DNA from: Gnetum montanum
Lineage: Eukaryota > Streptophyta > Gnetopsida > Gnetales > Gnetaceae
Length of the DNA: 64,000 nt
Reading direction: 5' to 3'
Assembly: GCA_015680685.1 (NCBI GenBank)
Contig: MNCI01007974.1
Coordinates: forward strand, 244,723 to 308,722
How positions within the stretch are numbered: position 1 is the first letter of the stretch; every line of letters starts with the position of its first letter. Positions 1 to 12,136 of this stretch are shown here, one piece after another. The notes beneath the pieces are model-generated. The model saw only the letters and a list, made by a program, of their open reading frames with translations, did not search any database and had not been told where the DNA came from. The position numbers were made by a program, and so were the translations under genes.

Positions 1-258
1 AATAGCATAGAACAACACCTCAACCAACTAGTCATATGAGTATTTGATTCATAGATGAGATTACCCTCAAAAGGATAAAACAACAAATTTAAAAAATGAA
101 GAATTAGAAAACAAAAAAATTGAAAAATAAAAAATTGTAAGACCAAATAAAAGGAAAAACATTTACTAATTTTGATTATTAGAATGGGGGATATCCCCCA
201 TGACTAAGCCTTTGATCATGGCAAGAATTAATAAATGGAACATTTGGATCCATGCATG

Positions 259-2552
259 TTAGAAATATTGGGGTCTAGTCATATCCAACCCACTAGTGTA
301 TTTTGGTGTGGTGGTAGGAATGTACACAAATTGGGGTTCACACATTTGATTAAAGTAGGCATAGTGGGGCAGATTATAGGATGTGGTCATGTGATAAGAA
401 GCTAATCCATTATGGCACCCGTGACCATAAGATGGTATGTAAGGATCGATATGTCTCCTCACATTGTTATATTCATTGGGCTGCATGGTTGTTGAAGTGT
501 TAATTGGTGGTCTGGATAAGGTAGCTAGAGGTGTTGAGTTTGAAGAGAAAGATGCATCACAGTGTTAGGCTTGTGCTGAATTGGAGTATGTAGTGGTTTC
601 AAACCATGTTGTCTCTTTCTATGGCCATGCCTAAAGAAAGGATGCTTCAGATGTTGTGGAGGACTCCCACTACTATTGATAGTAGTAGCACAAGTAATGT
701 TCATTGGTTGGTGTTGTGGTGCAAAACCTTTCGATACTATTGATGGTCATGTATAAGGAGGTGAAGGATGAGAATATTGAGAGTAAGGAGAAGTGTAAGG
801 AACATGAGGTGGTGATCCTATAGGAGAGGACATGGGTTGATGATACTTGGGAGAATGATAATGACAAGGTGAAGTAGAGGATGTTGATCTAGTTGGAGAA
901 ACAAGGTTTTGAACATAATAGGCACTTGGTGTCAGGTGATACAAAGGGTATGGCTAGTTTGGCAATGGCCTCCCCCACAACTGGGGGTTTTGCCACTGCA
1001 GTTGAACCTAGTACTTCTATATGAAATCTGGATGTAACATTCTTCCCCAATGCTCATGTAGATGTAACAAGATTAGACGTTGGCCTTTAGGATGATCGTA
1101 CAGGCAAACATCACATTGATACTTATGATTTGTAGTTGAGCCCATGTCCTCATTTTCTTCAATCCTTCTTTCTGATTGTCGAATGGTGTTTTGTCCTGTT
1201 TCTAGGTTTGGTATCCTTTGTTTGTTCTAGTTGTCAGGGTTATCTTACGTGGTTTTCCCTCTAATAATGTTTTCATATTCTCTACATTTTTCATGTACCC
1301 ACTCCATCATCTTATTGATTTTTTCCTTGATTTCATCTAGTGATTTTAGTATTGGAAAAGATGGAAAAAATTCCACCTTCTCAAGGTGAGTTGATTTCTC
1401 CTCTTCATGATTATGGAGCTTCGTTACTTTAAGAGTTTGGTCCTGTTGAGATCTTTCAACATTCTCCCATTTGGCTATTTCTCCTTCTTGTTTTGCTACC
1501 TTCTTAATAAGCTCTTGGAATTGGTGGGTTTATAGTTCATATAGTTGACCTGGGACATACATCCCTAGGGTCTCCCTTGTTTCATTATGAAGGCCATCCA
1601 TGATGTGACATACTAACCTTTCCTTAGAGAACCCATGGCCTGGGAATTTTTTAAACAATGAATAATATCTTTCTAAGGCCATTTCTAAGGGTTCATGTTG
1701 TCCTTGTTTCCACTCTTGGATTTGTCTCCTCAAGGCTGACACTCTTTCATAGGTTTGATATCTTTCATTGAAGAGTTTCACCATTGTAGGCTAGTGATGA
1801 ATTTAATTTGGTTTTAAAGACATGTACCACACTTTTTCTTGGCCCATGAGTGTCATAGGAAAGAGCTTAAGTCTTTGTCACCCATTATCAATGTTGTTCC
1901 ATGCATAGGCATCATAGAAGGCTTGTAAATGATGTTGCAAATCTAAATCATAGCCTCCTAAGAGCTTGGGAAAGTTGTTTAAATCAAGCTTGGGTAGAAA
2001 AATTTCCTTGTGATGCCTATAGGATATTTGAATGGAATTTGTTATATGCATTAGGCTTTTAGTGGCTAGCAGGGGTTCATCTTCATTAACTAGGTTGTGA
2101 TTTTATCAATTGGGACAATGTTGTCTTTGTTCATGTTAGCATTCTTGATTTTGTCTATGGGTTCAATTTTTATTTCCACACCGACCCCTTAAGGCATAGT
2201 CATCTGTGTCATGCCCTAATGTTGAAATAGTAGAGGAAGAGGGGGAACTGGAAGACTCGTCATGACTTTTGTAAGTCTCCCAATCATCTCTGGATGTACT
2301 CTTGATACCCCTTGATAAGGTCCTAGGTCTTACAGGCCCCCCTATTCTAGGAGATGTCCCATCTTCACTAGAGGTGTCTGAGTTGAATGACAAGATCCCT
2401 TGAGTATTGTTGGGGTATCCATGAACATATGAAACTCTTTCATATGATTGAGTACTCCAAACTTCTTCTTCATCATAAATTTCATTGGTTCTCCAATGAA
2501 TTGCCTTGCTAGATGCTGTGTTATCGTTGTCTTGTGAAAGAGACATTGTCAT
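259..2552 (-). pseudogene. Athila-like Ty3/gypsy gag, degenerate (element A)
   Basis: Reading leftwards from an ATG at 2552, an open Ser/Thr/Asp-rich N-terminal segment of 129 residues is followed by broken pieces of a retrotransposon gag domain. The best piece (1784-1530) has the FNERYQTY, EPLEMALERYY and PGHGFSKER motifs also present in the better copy at 16854-17636. A CCHC-like knuckle follows near 1082-1122 (C-x2-C-x3-H, last Cys lost). Gag would form the particle and bind RNA. Frameshifts and stops show it is dead. It is read from the LTR at 2683-3546, the usual arrangement for a 5' LTR. Downstream (1-250) comes A-rich spacer, not protease or RT, as in the copy at 15926-17986, so this is probably the same pol-less subfamily. 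The far end lies outside the window. Confidence 0.75.
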
Positions 2553-2619
2553 GAATTGTGTGTGACTTAATTGAATTTAATTTCTTTTTTTCTAAAAGAT
2601 TTATTGTTAATACCCTATT

Positions 2620-2682
2620 ACAGCAATCCTGTATGGTATAACTAATCTAGGTAACTAGCACCATCCCCTTCAATAGTGCTAA
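2620..2682 (-). other. Primer-binding site region with decayed tRNA-Asp similarity (element A)
   Basis: Directly beside the LTR edge, plus-strand CAATAGTGCTA matches the 3' end of the tRNA-Asp copy at 3711-3785, with the same single base before the LTR. AGGTAACT recurs at nearly the same distance as in that copy, so part of the tRNA body may once have been present here too. The middle is too decayed to be sure. Confidence 0.45.
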
Positions 2683-3546
2683 TGATGAGCAGCAAGGTAC
2701 CTCTACACTCAACCATACAAATACAAGCATATACGTGTGATCTGGTCGAACTCTATGGACAAACTAGTTGTGGCACCTAGACAATTATATGTTGATCATA
2801 GTTTATTGTCTTCCCACATCAACTAGTATTTGCTTTGTCACATATGGTTTAGTCTAGAGTGAGGTGTATGATGTGGTTTCTACTACTATGCTACTCCTAA
2901 GGACAATGAGAAATAACCTAATTAAGCTAATAAGCAATAGGAAATAAAATCTAAGCTAGCCTAAGTGTGATGAGCATCCATCCCTAATCATTCGTACACA
3001 TCTTGGACTTCGTGTACTACTTCTGGGATTACCAAGCACACATCACTCAAGACACTACTTGATACGCTACTAGGATACCACATGGTTACACTTAAATGTT
3101 CATGATTAAGACATACTCATTTCACATTAACAACATGAATAGTAAATGATGATAAAAGAAATATTAACTAAGAAAACAACAATAAACAATTAAAAGCTAA
3201 GTAAATGCTACAATGATGGAGTAATCTTGATCTTTATTGTTGATCATATATGTGTCCAAGTATGTCACACTCAAACAAAGGTTCCATACAATTACAAGCA
3301 TCACACTACAGGCATGCACTTGGGAAAAGAACTAAAAAATGACAAAAGAATTAACCCCAAAAGACTCAAGACTCTAATGACTCTAATCTCTTCTAATCCA
3401 ATGCCTTCCATGTGTGCCTAAGTGCTATATTTATAAGCTAACATAGGAATCACAATATCATTTATACGATATTGTATCCAGGCTGTGATATCATGTACCC
3501 GATATCATGTGCTCGATATTAGGGCTTGGCATACCATGATTCATCA
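2683..3546 (-). repeat. LTR, Athila-like family (5' LTR of element A)
   Basis: It begins TGATGAG and ends with a decayed form of the family's terminal ACTCATCA inverted repeat (here GATTCATCA). It aligns along its length with the LTRs at 3787-4645, 12137-13283, 44235-45023 and 53231-54024. On the minus strand the order is U3 palindromes (GATATC words near 3465-3525), a TATA box (TATAAATA, near 3428-3440), R/U5, then the primer site. About 864 bp. Confidence 0.85.
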
Positions 3547-3710
3547 TACCCTCATAACTAAATAAAAACTCATCCTTGAGTCAAAAAAATGAGGAACAAG
3601 TTCATTTGATTACACAGTGGATAGGTATGGGATTATTGAATGACTATGGATTATTTCATGCTGTAGTGTGGGACTAGACAAAACAAAATCTGGATACCAA
3701 CACAAAACAC
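3547..3710 (-). other. Remnant of element 3' end with polypurine tract
   Basis: This short stretch lies between two same-strand LTRs. Its left edge (plus strand TACCCTCATAACTAAAT) is the complement of the family polypurine tract seen at 13284-13300, 53217-53230 and 62967-62975. The rest matches 13300-13410, the sequence just inside the 3' LTR of element B. Together with the tRNA copy it is all that remains of one internal region. Confidence 0.7.
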
Positions 3711-3785
3711 AAAATTGTAGTATAGTGGTGAGTATTCCCACCTGTCACGCAGGTAACTCGGTTTCGATTCCTGGCAATGGTGCTA
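3711..3785 (+). tRNA. tRNA-Asp(GTC)-like sequence, retro-copied primer (pseudo-tRNA)
   Basis: All 75 positions align with plant tRNA-Asp: A-box-like TAGTATAGTGG, anticodon-loop sequence CTGTCAC with GTC at 3744-3746, and B-box-like TTTCGATTCC. It ends CTA where mature tRNA has CCA, and nuclear tRNA genes do not encode CCA. The acceptor stem no longer pairs at its 5' side (AAAATTG), and T-stem pairs are lost. It abuts the LTR at 3787 with one spacer base, exactly where the tRNA-Asp primer site belongs, and in antisense orientation relative to the element. I read it as a copy of the primer tRNA made during reverse transcription, not a working gene. Confidence 0.7.
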
Positions 3786-3786
3786 A

Positions 3787-4645
3787 TGATGAGTGGCAAG
3801 GTACCCCTATGCTCAACCATATGAATATGAGTGTGTACGCGTTATTCGTTCAAACTCCGCGGACAGACTAGTTGTGGCACCTAGATAGTTATACGTTGAT
3901 CATAGTTCATTGTCTTCCCACCTGGACTAGTATTTGCTTTATCACACATGATTTAGTCTAAAGTGAGGTGTATGATGTGGTTTCTACTACTATGCTACCC
4001 CTAAGGACAATGAGAAATAACATAATTAAGCTAATAAGCAATAGGAAATAAAATCTAAGCTAGCCTAAATGCGATGAGCATTTTTCCCTAAGTATCCATA
4101 TGCATCTTGGACTTTGTGTACTATTTCTAGGATTACCAAGTGCACATAACCCGAAACACTACTTGATACGCTACTAGGTTACCATGTAGTTACACTTAAA
4201 TGTTCATGACTAGGACGTACTCATTCCGTGTTAACAACAGGAATAGTAAATGATGATAAAAGAAATATTAACTAAGAAAAAAATAATTAATAATTAATAA
4301 TGAAATAATTAAAAGCTAATTGAATGCTGCAATGATGGAGTAATATTGATCTTTATTGCCAATCATGTGCATGTCCAAGTACATCACACTCAAACAAAGG
4401 TTTTGTACACTTACAAGCATCACATTACGAGCATGCACTTGGGAAAAGAACTAAAAACTAACAAAAGACTTGAGACTCCTAATGACTAACTATTCTAATA
4501 TGCCTTCCCCATGTGCCTGAGTGCTATATTTATAGGCTAACACAGAAATCATGATATTGTGTATACAATATCGTATCCAGGCTGTGAAATCGCATACCTG
4601 ATATCATGTACCCAATATCGAGGCTTGGCAAACTACGATTCATCA
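3787..4645 (-). repeat. LTR, Athila-like family
   Basis: TGATGAG at the left edge and GATTCATCA at the right edge bound a near full-length LTR of about 859 bp. GATATC-type words lie near 4555-4620 and a TATA sequence near 4525-4535 on the minus strand. It is the upstream LTR of a compound LTR-mini-internal-LTR arrangement with 2683-3546. To its right the sequence switches directly to plus-strand family spacer, so this edge is a rearrangement breakpoint. Confidence 0.85.
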
Positions 4646-5869
4646 TTACCCATGCCTAAAGGCATCTCTCTAACTAAGGCCCTTCCTTCCTTTTCTTTTC
4701 TTTATTTTCTAAAGTGATGATTGTTCTTTGTAGTGGTTGTGGACTCATGGTGGCCTATAAGAAGAAACACATCAATGTGAGGTCATTGTTCATGGTATGG
4801 ACTTGGTCTGAACTTAGATGAATAGGGATGCTAATCATTTTAATCACACTTGACATAAGAACCTATTATGGACATGGTAAAGCATCTTACATCCTCATCT
4901 TTGTAATCCCTTCTCATTCTATTATTCACCTCACTACTACATATAATTATGAGCCTTTTGGTTTTGTGTAGTATAGTGCAACATCCCAACCAAGGTAGTT
5001 CTATATTATTTGGAATAAAGGCATGGTCTACATTTAACTACTTGGGTGCCCACAAAAATCTATAGAAGTGGTTATGCGAGGGCATTATGGCAGGAACCTA
5101 CTTTGGGGAGGACCAACTCGTATAACTTTTGTTGATCATTACTTTGAACTAAACTTCACATGCTCCAAAACATTAGTGATGGTTTCTCTAAATTTACGCA
5201 TGCTTTAGGGACTACTTCTCATCAATTTTAATTAATTTTTTCTATTTCTCTATCTCAATATCCTTCAACTTCCAAAAACTTTCTTGGTCACCTTTTGCAT
5301 CAGTCCCTTGGTTTTAATTATTTAAAAACTTATGCACTTTTAGAGTTACACTTATTAGTCATGGGGTCTAGGGTTGTCTACTTTGAAATTTTTTTTCTAA
5401 CATCATATTTTCAAACATCATGGTAACTAATAATAACTTATCAAAATAATGTGAATAACTTGATGAATATATTTATTGCATAGCCTTGGGCATAGTACGC
5501 TGTCATCACCTTGTGCTTAAATGTAAACTAAGGGATTCAAAAAGGATTAATTATTAAGGAAAAATTACCAAACCTAATGTTGATCCTTTGGTGATTGCAG
5601 GTGATGCTAAAAGGGATGCCTAAGGAAGACATTCTTTTGCTAGGCACAAAAACAATGCCAAGAGAGGGACAATGGAGGATATGCCTATAGAAAAATTGTA
5701 GCCCATATAGGATAATGGCTCAAACAACACATCATTGCTTAATCCATGGGACAGTAAAAATAGATTTCAATTAATCCTTCAAGAACATTTTACATCACTG
5801 GAGAAGCATCAACATAACAATCAAGGTTGGAAGTCTGCAACTGCTAGTGGCAACANTGGATCACATTTT
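4646..5869 (+). other. Athila-like post-integrase spacer, non-coding
   Basis: No credible ORF. The stretch shares the family spacer landmarks: the CATGCCTAAAGGCAT / CTAACTAAGGCC start, and a GTGCCCAC...GGGCAT...CTTTGGGGAGGACC block near 5045-5115 that recurs at 50640-50715, 58990-59090 and, inverted, 15070-15145. Orientation is plus. Part of 5520-5869 is unassigned and contains one ambiguous base (n at 5856). Confidence 0.6.
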
Positions 5870-6696
5870 TCCTAGGCCCTAATATTGGATCACATGTTGC
5901 AATGTCAGATATTTGACATTGCAGTGTCTATTTTCACCTATAAATATGTATGCTCTGGCCAAGTATTTGACATCTTTAGTCATTTTGTAGCTATACTCTT
6001 GCATTTTTATTCCATAGTCTTAGAGAACAATTAGTTAGTGCCCGTAGTGTGGATATAAGTCAATTGTACAACATCTTATTTGAGTGGCAATGTACCTTGA
6101 CATATTCCATGAATGACAATAAGATCAAGATTGATTATTATTCATTGTAGCACTTTGACCTAGATTAGATTTACTTTTAATGCAATTTATATTTCATGTA
6201 CTTAGTTAATATTTACATTTCCATGCATGTTAATGAATTGCTGGAATGAGCATGACTAGTTTTGAGTGTAAACACATATTGGCTTGGTAATCCTAGTAGT
6301 GTTATTGCTTGGTTTGCCCAATAGTATAGTGCTTGATAATCCTAGTAGTGGATATGTGGGTTCAGGACATGTACAACAAGCTGGGAAGAGACACTCATCA
6401 CTCATAGGCTATTTTAAAATTTATCTTTCCATTGTTAATTAGATTAAATAATTAATTTTTCTATTATTGTTAGGAGTAGCATAAGGCTAGAACAACATCA
6501 ATTATCATATGCCTCACTTTGGACTAAACCATATGTGACAAAGATACCACTAGTCCAAGTGGGAAGACAATGAATTGTGATTAAGGCATAACTATCTAGA
6601 TGTCACAACTAGTCCCATCCATGGAATTCGACTAAATCGTGTGTGAACACTTGTGATTTGTATGGTTGGACCTATGGGGGTACATGCTACTTATCA
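5870..6696 (+). repeat. LTR, Athila-like family, diverged
   Basis: A perfect 10-bp-arm palindrome TGCAATGTCA / TGACATTGCA (5898-5923) lies just upstream of CCTATAAATATG (near 5936). R/U5 then matches 63220-63600 (the TTGGTAATCCTAGTAGTG block at 6280-6360) and the family 3' edge ...CTTATCA (6690-6696). The U3 start is decayed and no target duplication could be paired. LINE sequence starts immediately to the right. Confidence 0.65.
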
Positions 6697-6699
6697 ATT

Positions 6700-9600
6700 G
6701 GTTGATAAAGTTGTGGCTTTAGATACTAGTCATTTCATTAGTGATTTTGATTTGTTTATTTTTATTGAAACTTGTGAAGAGGAAAATTCTTTGATTATAT
6801 CTATTCCAAGCTTTCATATCATTTGTATTAGAAATAAGCATTCCAAGATGAAGGGTAGACCATCTAGTGGTATTTTTTATTTAATTAAGAAATCTAGCAA
6901 TCATTTCATTAAGGTGAACAAAGTTTATGATAATAAAAAATATTTATGAATTCAATTTCAAGGCATTTCAGAAGTTATTTATATTTCTTTTTGTTATTTT
7001 TCTCTAAGGGATTCTTCTATCTACAATTCTGCTAATCATTCATGAGAGCATCCTTCTTAGTACCTAGGAAAAGATGTTGTAGAATTACCCAAGCTTGGTA
7101 GAGTTTTTCTTTATGTGGATTTTAATACTTGTATTGGAAAAATTCATATTCAAAGGCTTGTTTGGAATTCTCAATTAAACTTTAGTGAAGAGCTTTATTT
7201 TGTTCACAAAAGATCATATGGTGACCATAGTACAAATTAGAGAGTATTCATTTCTTAGAGTGGGATCATTCCTTTGATTTTTTAATTCTTAGTGGCATCA
7301 ACAAATTTCCTTCCTCCTCTCATTTCACTTTTACTAGGCACCAAAGTAACTATTACATTACTTTTCTCTTGTCTACTTATGATAATATAGATGTCGTGAA
7401 AAACTTTCAAGTAAGGGAAAGACTTTTAAAATCTTCTCATCATTACCTAAAATTCACTATTCTTACTTCAATTCTTCATATTCATTTCAAGAAATGCAGA
7501 ACTTGTCATCTCACAAAATATTTTCATTAGGATTTTCAAACAAGAGTGGCTAATATGTTGGTCAACAACAACAATGAGATCGATTTGACTAATGTTCTTT
7601 TGTCTACAATTGCTTAGGTACAGATTAAGAAGAGTCTTGGTTGTAGAAAACCTTGGTTTGATGTGGACTATTTGACAACTTGTAAAGATTTTATAGCTTC
7701 ACATTTTGACATTTTAATGCTAAATAATTATAGAAAGCTTATTCATTTTTATAAAAGAAATTTTATTAAAGAAGAGTAGCATAGAATGATTTGTAAGCTC
7801 CACTCAAATCCAAAGAACTTTTGGAATTTATTCCAAGATAGAAAACAACATGGTTGGGATTTTTCCTTATCTACTATTGAAACTTTCTTCATTAACCTTT
7901 TTAATCAAGAGGCTCCCCTGACTATGTAATATAACTCTAGTGTTCTTGAGTTATCCCTTGATTATGTTTCTCTAGAAATTCAAAGATTATTTTCTGGGAA
8001 AGATGCTGATGTTAATGGATTATATGCAAAGCATCTTAAATGGGGTGGTCTGTTGGTATGGAAAGCAGCTTGTAGTTGTCTTAATAAAGGGCTTCAACAT
8101 GTTTTGGATCGCTCTTGATATTTTAGTCGAGGAGTCTTGCTTTTCAAAAAAGAAGATAGAATATATCTTAATAATTACCAGTTGATTGCAATCAATTTAG
8201 TTTTTACTAAGCTTTTGGGTACTATTTTGAAGAATAAATTTATTTCATGGACAAAAATGCAAGATCTTCATGCTCAATCACAAGCAGGCTTCAAGAGGAA
8301 TCATTCTACTGTAGACCATATAATAACTTTGTGTTATTATGTAGAGAAAGAAAAAAGGCCCAACCATACAACTTTTATTTGTTTTGTTGATTTCTCCAAG
8401 GCTTATGATTCTGTTGCTCAAGATAAACTTTGGAAGAGATTGGATACCATTAAAATTTCATGAGATCTCCTTTCTACTGCTAAAAGAATCTATGAGATTA
8501 TTAACATTCTTATTGAAGATAATCTTACTAGAGAGAAAACACTTATCAATAGATCAATCAGAGTTAAACAAGGTTGTCCTTTTTCCCCTACCCTTTTTAG
8601 CATATTTATAGTTGCATTAGAGGAATAGACAAAAAATTCCTCTAGTCATGTATTTGAGTGAATGGATTATTTGTAAACACGCTTCTCTTTGTAGATGATG
8701 TGGCCTTGATTGCAAAATCAAGTACAAGATTAAATTATATGTTTCAAATTCTCCATGATTACTACAACCATGTTGGTATAAAATTTAACATTGATAAGAC
8801 TAACATTCTAGTTTGTGGTACTAGATATAGAAATTATAATTTTTCCTTCAATAAAAAAGGCTTCATATATGTGAATCTTAGAAATATTTCAGAGTTGAAT
8901 TTGTCAGTAATTATAGTTGGAATACCCTTATTGCTCAAAGGGTTTCAAGTGGCATGCAAGCTCTATTTACTCTAAGAAAAAACTATAGTAGGAAACAAAT
9001 TATGGCATTGGAGATCAAAAGGAAACTTTTTTGTAGTCTTGTCCAACTTGTATTAGTATGTGGCTATGTTACTTGGGAATCTTCTCTTTCCACATATAAT
9101 TGGAAAAAATTAGATCATGTTCAAAAATAGTTTCTTGTATGTAAATTTCAAGTGAAAATGTAGACTTCTTATAATATCTTACTTTTAGAAGCAGATTTTC
9201 TTCCTCTTGAAGTTGAAGCCATTTGTCAATTTATTACTTATACTTAAAGGTTAAGTGACATGGAGGAAGTTAATTATGCTAATGAGATAATGAATGCTAC
9301 ATAAGAAAATGGATGGTTGCATCAAGGAAAATTATTGCTTCAGTCATGGAATATTGCTATAGAGGATCTTCCTTTAAACAAAAGGCTCTCTTTGAAAACT
9401 ACAAAAGAAAAAGTCTTGGCTAAAGGTTGTTTTGAACACATTAAGGAAAAAAAAATTTATTTACATTTTGTTAGAGGAGGTTTATTATCTAGTAATCAAT
9501 AGCATCTATTCTTAGCTATTCCTATTCATTTAAGAAATAAAATTGCTAGAGCAAGAATAGGCTCTAATCATCTCCTTATTGAGATAGATCGTTGGATTAA

Positions 9601-9990
9601 TTTACCAAGAGAAGAGCCTATTTGTAGACTATGCAAAAAAGGCATAGAAAATGAAGAACATATTTTTTTATTTTCTCCATCTTTGGCTTACATTCAATTG
9701 AATTATATTATTAATTATAATTTGTTGATTAATTTTTTTCAAATTGACCTTATTTGCTTGGGGCATTACATCAATGATGTTTTCAACTTTCTTTAAAACT
9801 ATGTTGAGACATTGTAACTATCCAAAAAATCCTTTGTGATTTTCTAGACATTATAAAAATTTCTACTTTCCAGTTTCCATTTCTTATCTAGGGTAATGAC
9901 TTTTTAAATCTTCTAAGTATGGCCCCAATCATTTCTTATAAATTGTAAGGTCATACATGATTGTAATGATTAATTTTTCTACAATAAAGC
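6700..9990 (+). pseudogene. Non-LTR retrotransposon (LINE) ORF2: AP-endonuclease plus reverse transcriptase
   Basis: The pieces run in the expected order. An AP-type endonuclease spans about 6700-7450, with motifs such as FIFIETC, a decayed GDFNARIG-like block (YVDFNTCIGKI) near 7110-7140, and a DHSTN-like block near 7225. RT fingers follow (8137-8463: AGFKRNHSTVDH, CFVDFSKAYDSV), then QGCPFSPTLF near 8570-8605 and the catalytic FVDD box near 8686-8700 (Val for the usual Ala). After RT comes a C-terminal region with a CRLCKKGIENEEH cysteine-histidine motif near 9625-9665. Many stops and frameshifts make it dead. Clade not assigned. The ATAAAG near 9983 may mark the 3' end. The 5' end is truncated against the LTR. 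Confidence 0.85.
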
Positions 9991-10019
9991 ACTAGTTAGA
10001 AATCTCCTCCAATAATTAT

Positions 10020-10870
10020 CTTGTTATTCTAACTATTCATATTCCATAAAGAATTTATGCACATATCATCAATAATATCCATTATTATCAAAATAGTTTT
10101 TAGCACTAGTTTATCAATTTAAGTCAACCTTTTCAATAACCATTACAGAATTGTCATCATCTCCATATCTTTTCAAAAAATTGATCTATCATCTAGACTT
10201 GACAAGCTTAGCATTTGATCCAGTGTTTCTATTATTGTACTTCAATTTCAATTTATTATGGGTCTCCAACTTCAAGGTCATTTAGTCCAAAAGTTCAAAC
10301 ATCATATGCTAGTTAATGACTCTCTTCCAAAGCTTCATAATATGTCTCATTCGCTTGATCTCTCTATAGTTTGCACAATCTTGTACATCTTTATTTTTGT
10401 AAATGGGAGTAACAAATCTTTTTCTCCAATTTTTAAACATTTCTATATCCTTCAAAATTTTGTTAAATAATTGTATCAGCCAAGAAACTTCTATATCTCC
10501 TAATGCTTTCTAAGCTTCTATAGAAATGTTATTTGTTCTACCCTCTTTTCCATTTTTCATCTTTGATAAGGCTATCTTCACTTTACAGAAGGAATGTTTA
10601 TTAACAAAATAAAAATTTGGTTCTTTTGCTTGGATGTCTTCTCTTGGGAATTCTTCATTTAATAATTTTTAAAAATAAATTTTCCACCCATCCAAAATTT
10701 GATTATCTTTTACCAAAATTCTTTTATCTGCTTCCTTGATGCATTTGATATGCTTAATGTCTTTATATTTCTTGTTTTTTATTTTTGCCAACTTATAAAT
10801 ATATTTTTCTCCTTTCTTTGTTCCTAATTCTCATAACAGCTATCCAAGGCCTTATGTTTAGCTTTGGCTA
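10020..10870 (-). pseudogene. RTE-like LINE reverse transcriptase fragment
   Basis: On the minus strand the translation near 10560-10330 shows the plant RTE-type RT signature: MKNGK.GR.NNISIEA, LFNKIL, NWRKRFVTPIYKNK, VQDCANYREIK, HIMKLWKRV. Single-base stops interrupt it. Sequence to the left (10020-10260) is too decayed to follow to the catalytic motif. It sits tail to tail with the plus-strand LINE ending near 9990. Confidence 0.75.
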
Positions 10871-11280
10871 CTACTAGAGTTACCTTTGATTTGTGTTATG
10901 CTCATGGTAAATTTCCATGACTTGTGGTTAATTCATGGTTGCCTTGTGGTTGATATAAAATTATTAACTACAACATGTAGTCGCTTCATGGTTCAGAACT
11001 CAAGATAATTTCACCATAACTCATAGTGATCTTGTGGTGCATTGATCACAACTTGTGCTCACCCGTGGTGAATATTAAAATAAGGTAAATTTACGATGAC
11101 TTGTGAGGAAGTCATGTAATAGTAGCTATGACTCATGGTGAGTTTTTGGTATCCTCAAAAAATCTTAATCTCTATTTATAGCTAAACCATGACTCATGGT
11201 TGACAAAAACATATAATTTTGATAGAAATGTTTAGCTAAAAATTTTCATCCTATAATCCAACATGATAGCATTGAAAAAT
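10871..11280. repeat. Degenerate palindromic CATGACTCATGG array
   Basis: No gene. The stretch is filled with imperfect copies of words like CATGACTCATGGT and CTTGTGGTGA, spaced roughly 20-40 bp. The clearest is ACCATGACTCATGGT near 11192-11206, an inverted repeat with 7-bp arms, beside a minus-strand TATA-like CTATAAATAG (11171-11180). The same words fill 28850-29310. Confidence 0.55.
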
Positions 11281-11284
11281 CCTC

Positions 11285-12117
11285 TTTTTTTAGAGATGTG
11301 TTAACATATACACATCTACATTGACACATTGGGATGCACTAACATAAATGCATTGATGTAGTTCCAAAATCTTACCTATGAGTTTGTAGTTCATAGTAGA
11401 AGAAATCTTTAATTTTATTTTCATAACTTGTATCAATTAGTAAGTGCCTGCAACATATGTCTAAATTAATTATATAGAGTCTTTATTTGAGTGATTTTTC
11501 CTAAATGTACCCAAGGACAAATACAAAGATTGAGATTAAGTTCTTTACATTGCAACACTTTGACTTAGAATATATTTACGTTCTTGCACTTCAATTTAAT
11601 GCAATGAAATTTTTAATTTTATATGTTGTTATTATTCATATTTTCCATCACTTTGGCAATAGTGGAATGAACATATCTAGACCTTGACTATTAACTAAGA
11701 ATTAACTAACAATTAGCTATCTTAACTCTTCTAGTAGTTGGTTAACTTGGTTTCCTAATAGTTAATTTATAAATCTAGGATTGTGCTAAAAGGTTGATGG
11801 AGTATATGCTTATCACCTTAGGTTAGATTAGAATTTATATCTGTTTTTAGTTGATTTAGTATTTTTAGATAATTTCTATTTTAATAGATTTTTTATAATT
11901 AGTAATCATGACTGACATAATATTATTATCATAAATTTTGGTTATACATAACTATATAATTTTGAGACTACTAAGAGTGTAACTAGAAAGACAACAAATT
12001 GCAATCTAACATAAGTATGCTAGATGCTAAACTTTTCCCATCTATGGATTACAGCACAGTATACCATGACTATTGTAAATTGCATAGTTGGGGTTAGGCA
12101 TACTCACCACTTATCAT
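11285..12117 (+). repeat. LTR, Athila-like family, old copy
   Basis: The region starts with an array of CATTGA/GATGCA words (11290-11360). It then follows the family LTR in plus orientation: GTGCCTGCAACA (near 11446) matches 63224, ACATTGCAACACTTTG (near 11548) matches 63330 and 6148, and the end ...CTCACCACTTATCA sits at 12100-12117. No primer site follows. Element B inserted about 20 bp past its end. Confidence 0.55.
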
Positions 12118-12136
12118 CAAAAATTTATTAACATAT

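Noticed and set aside
3711-3785. Functional tRNA-Asp gene
   Set aside because: The acceptor and T stems have lost pairs, a CCA-derived end is present in the DNA, and it sits exactly in the primer-site position of an LTR element.
5856-5856. Ambiguous base n
   Set aside because: A sequencing or assembly ambiguity in non-coding repeat; no biological meaning inferred.
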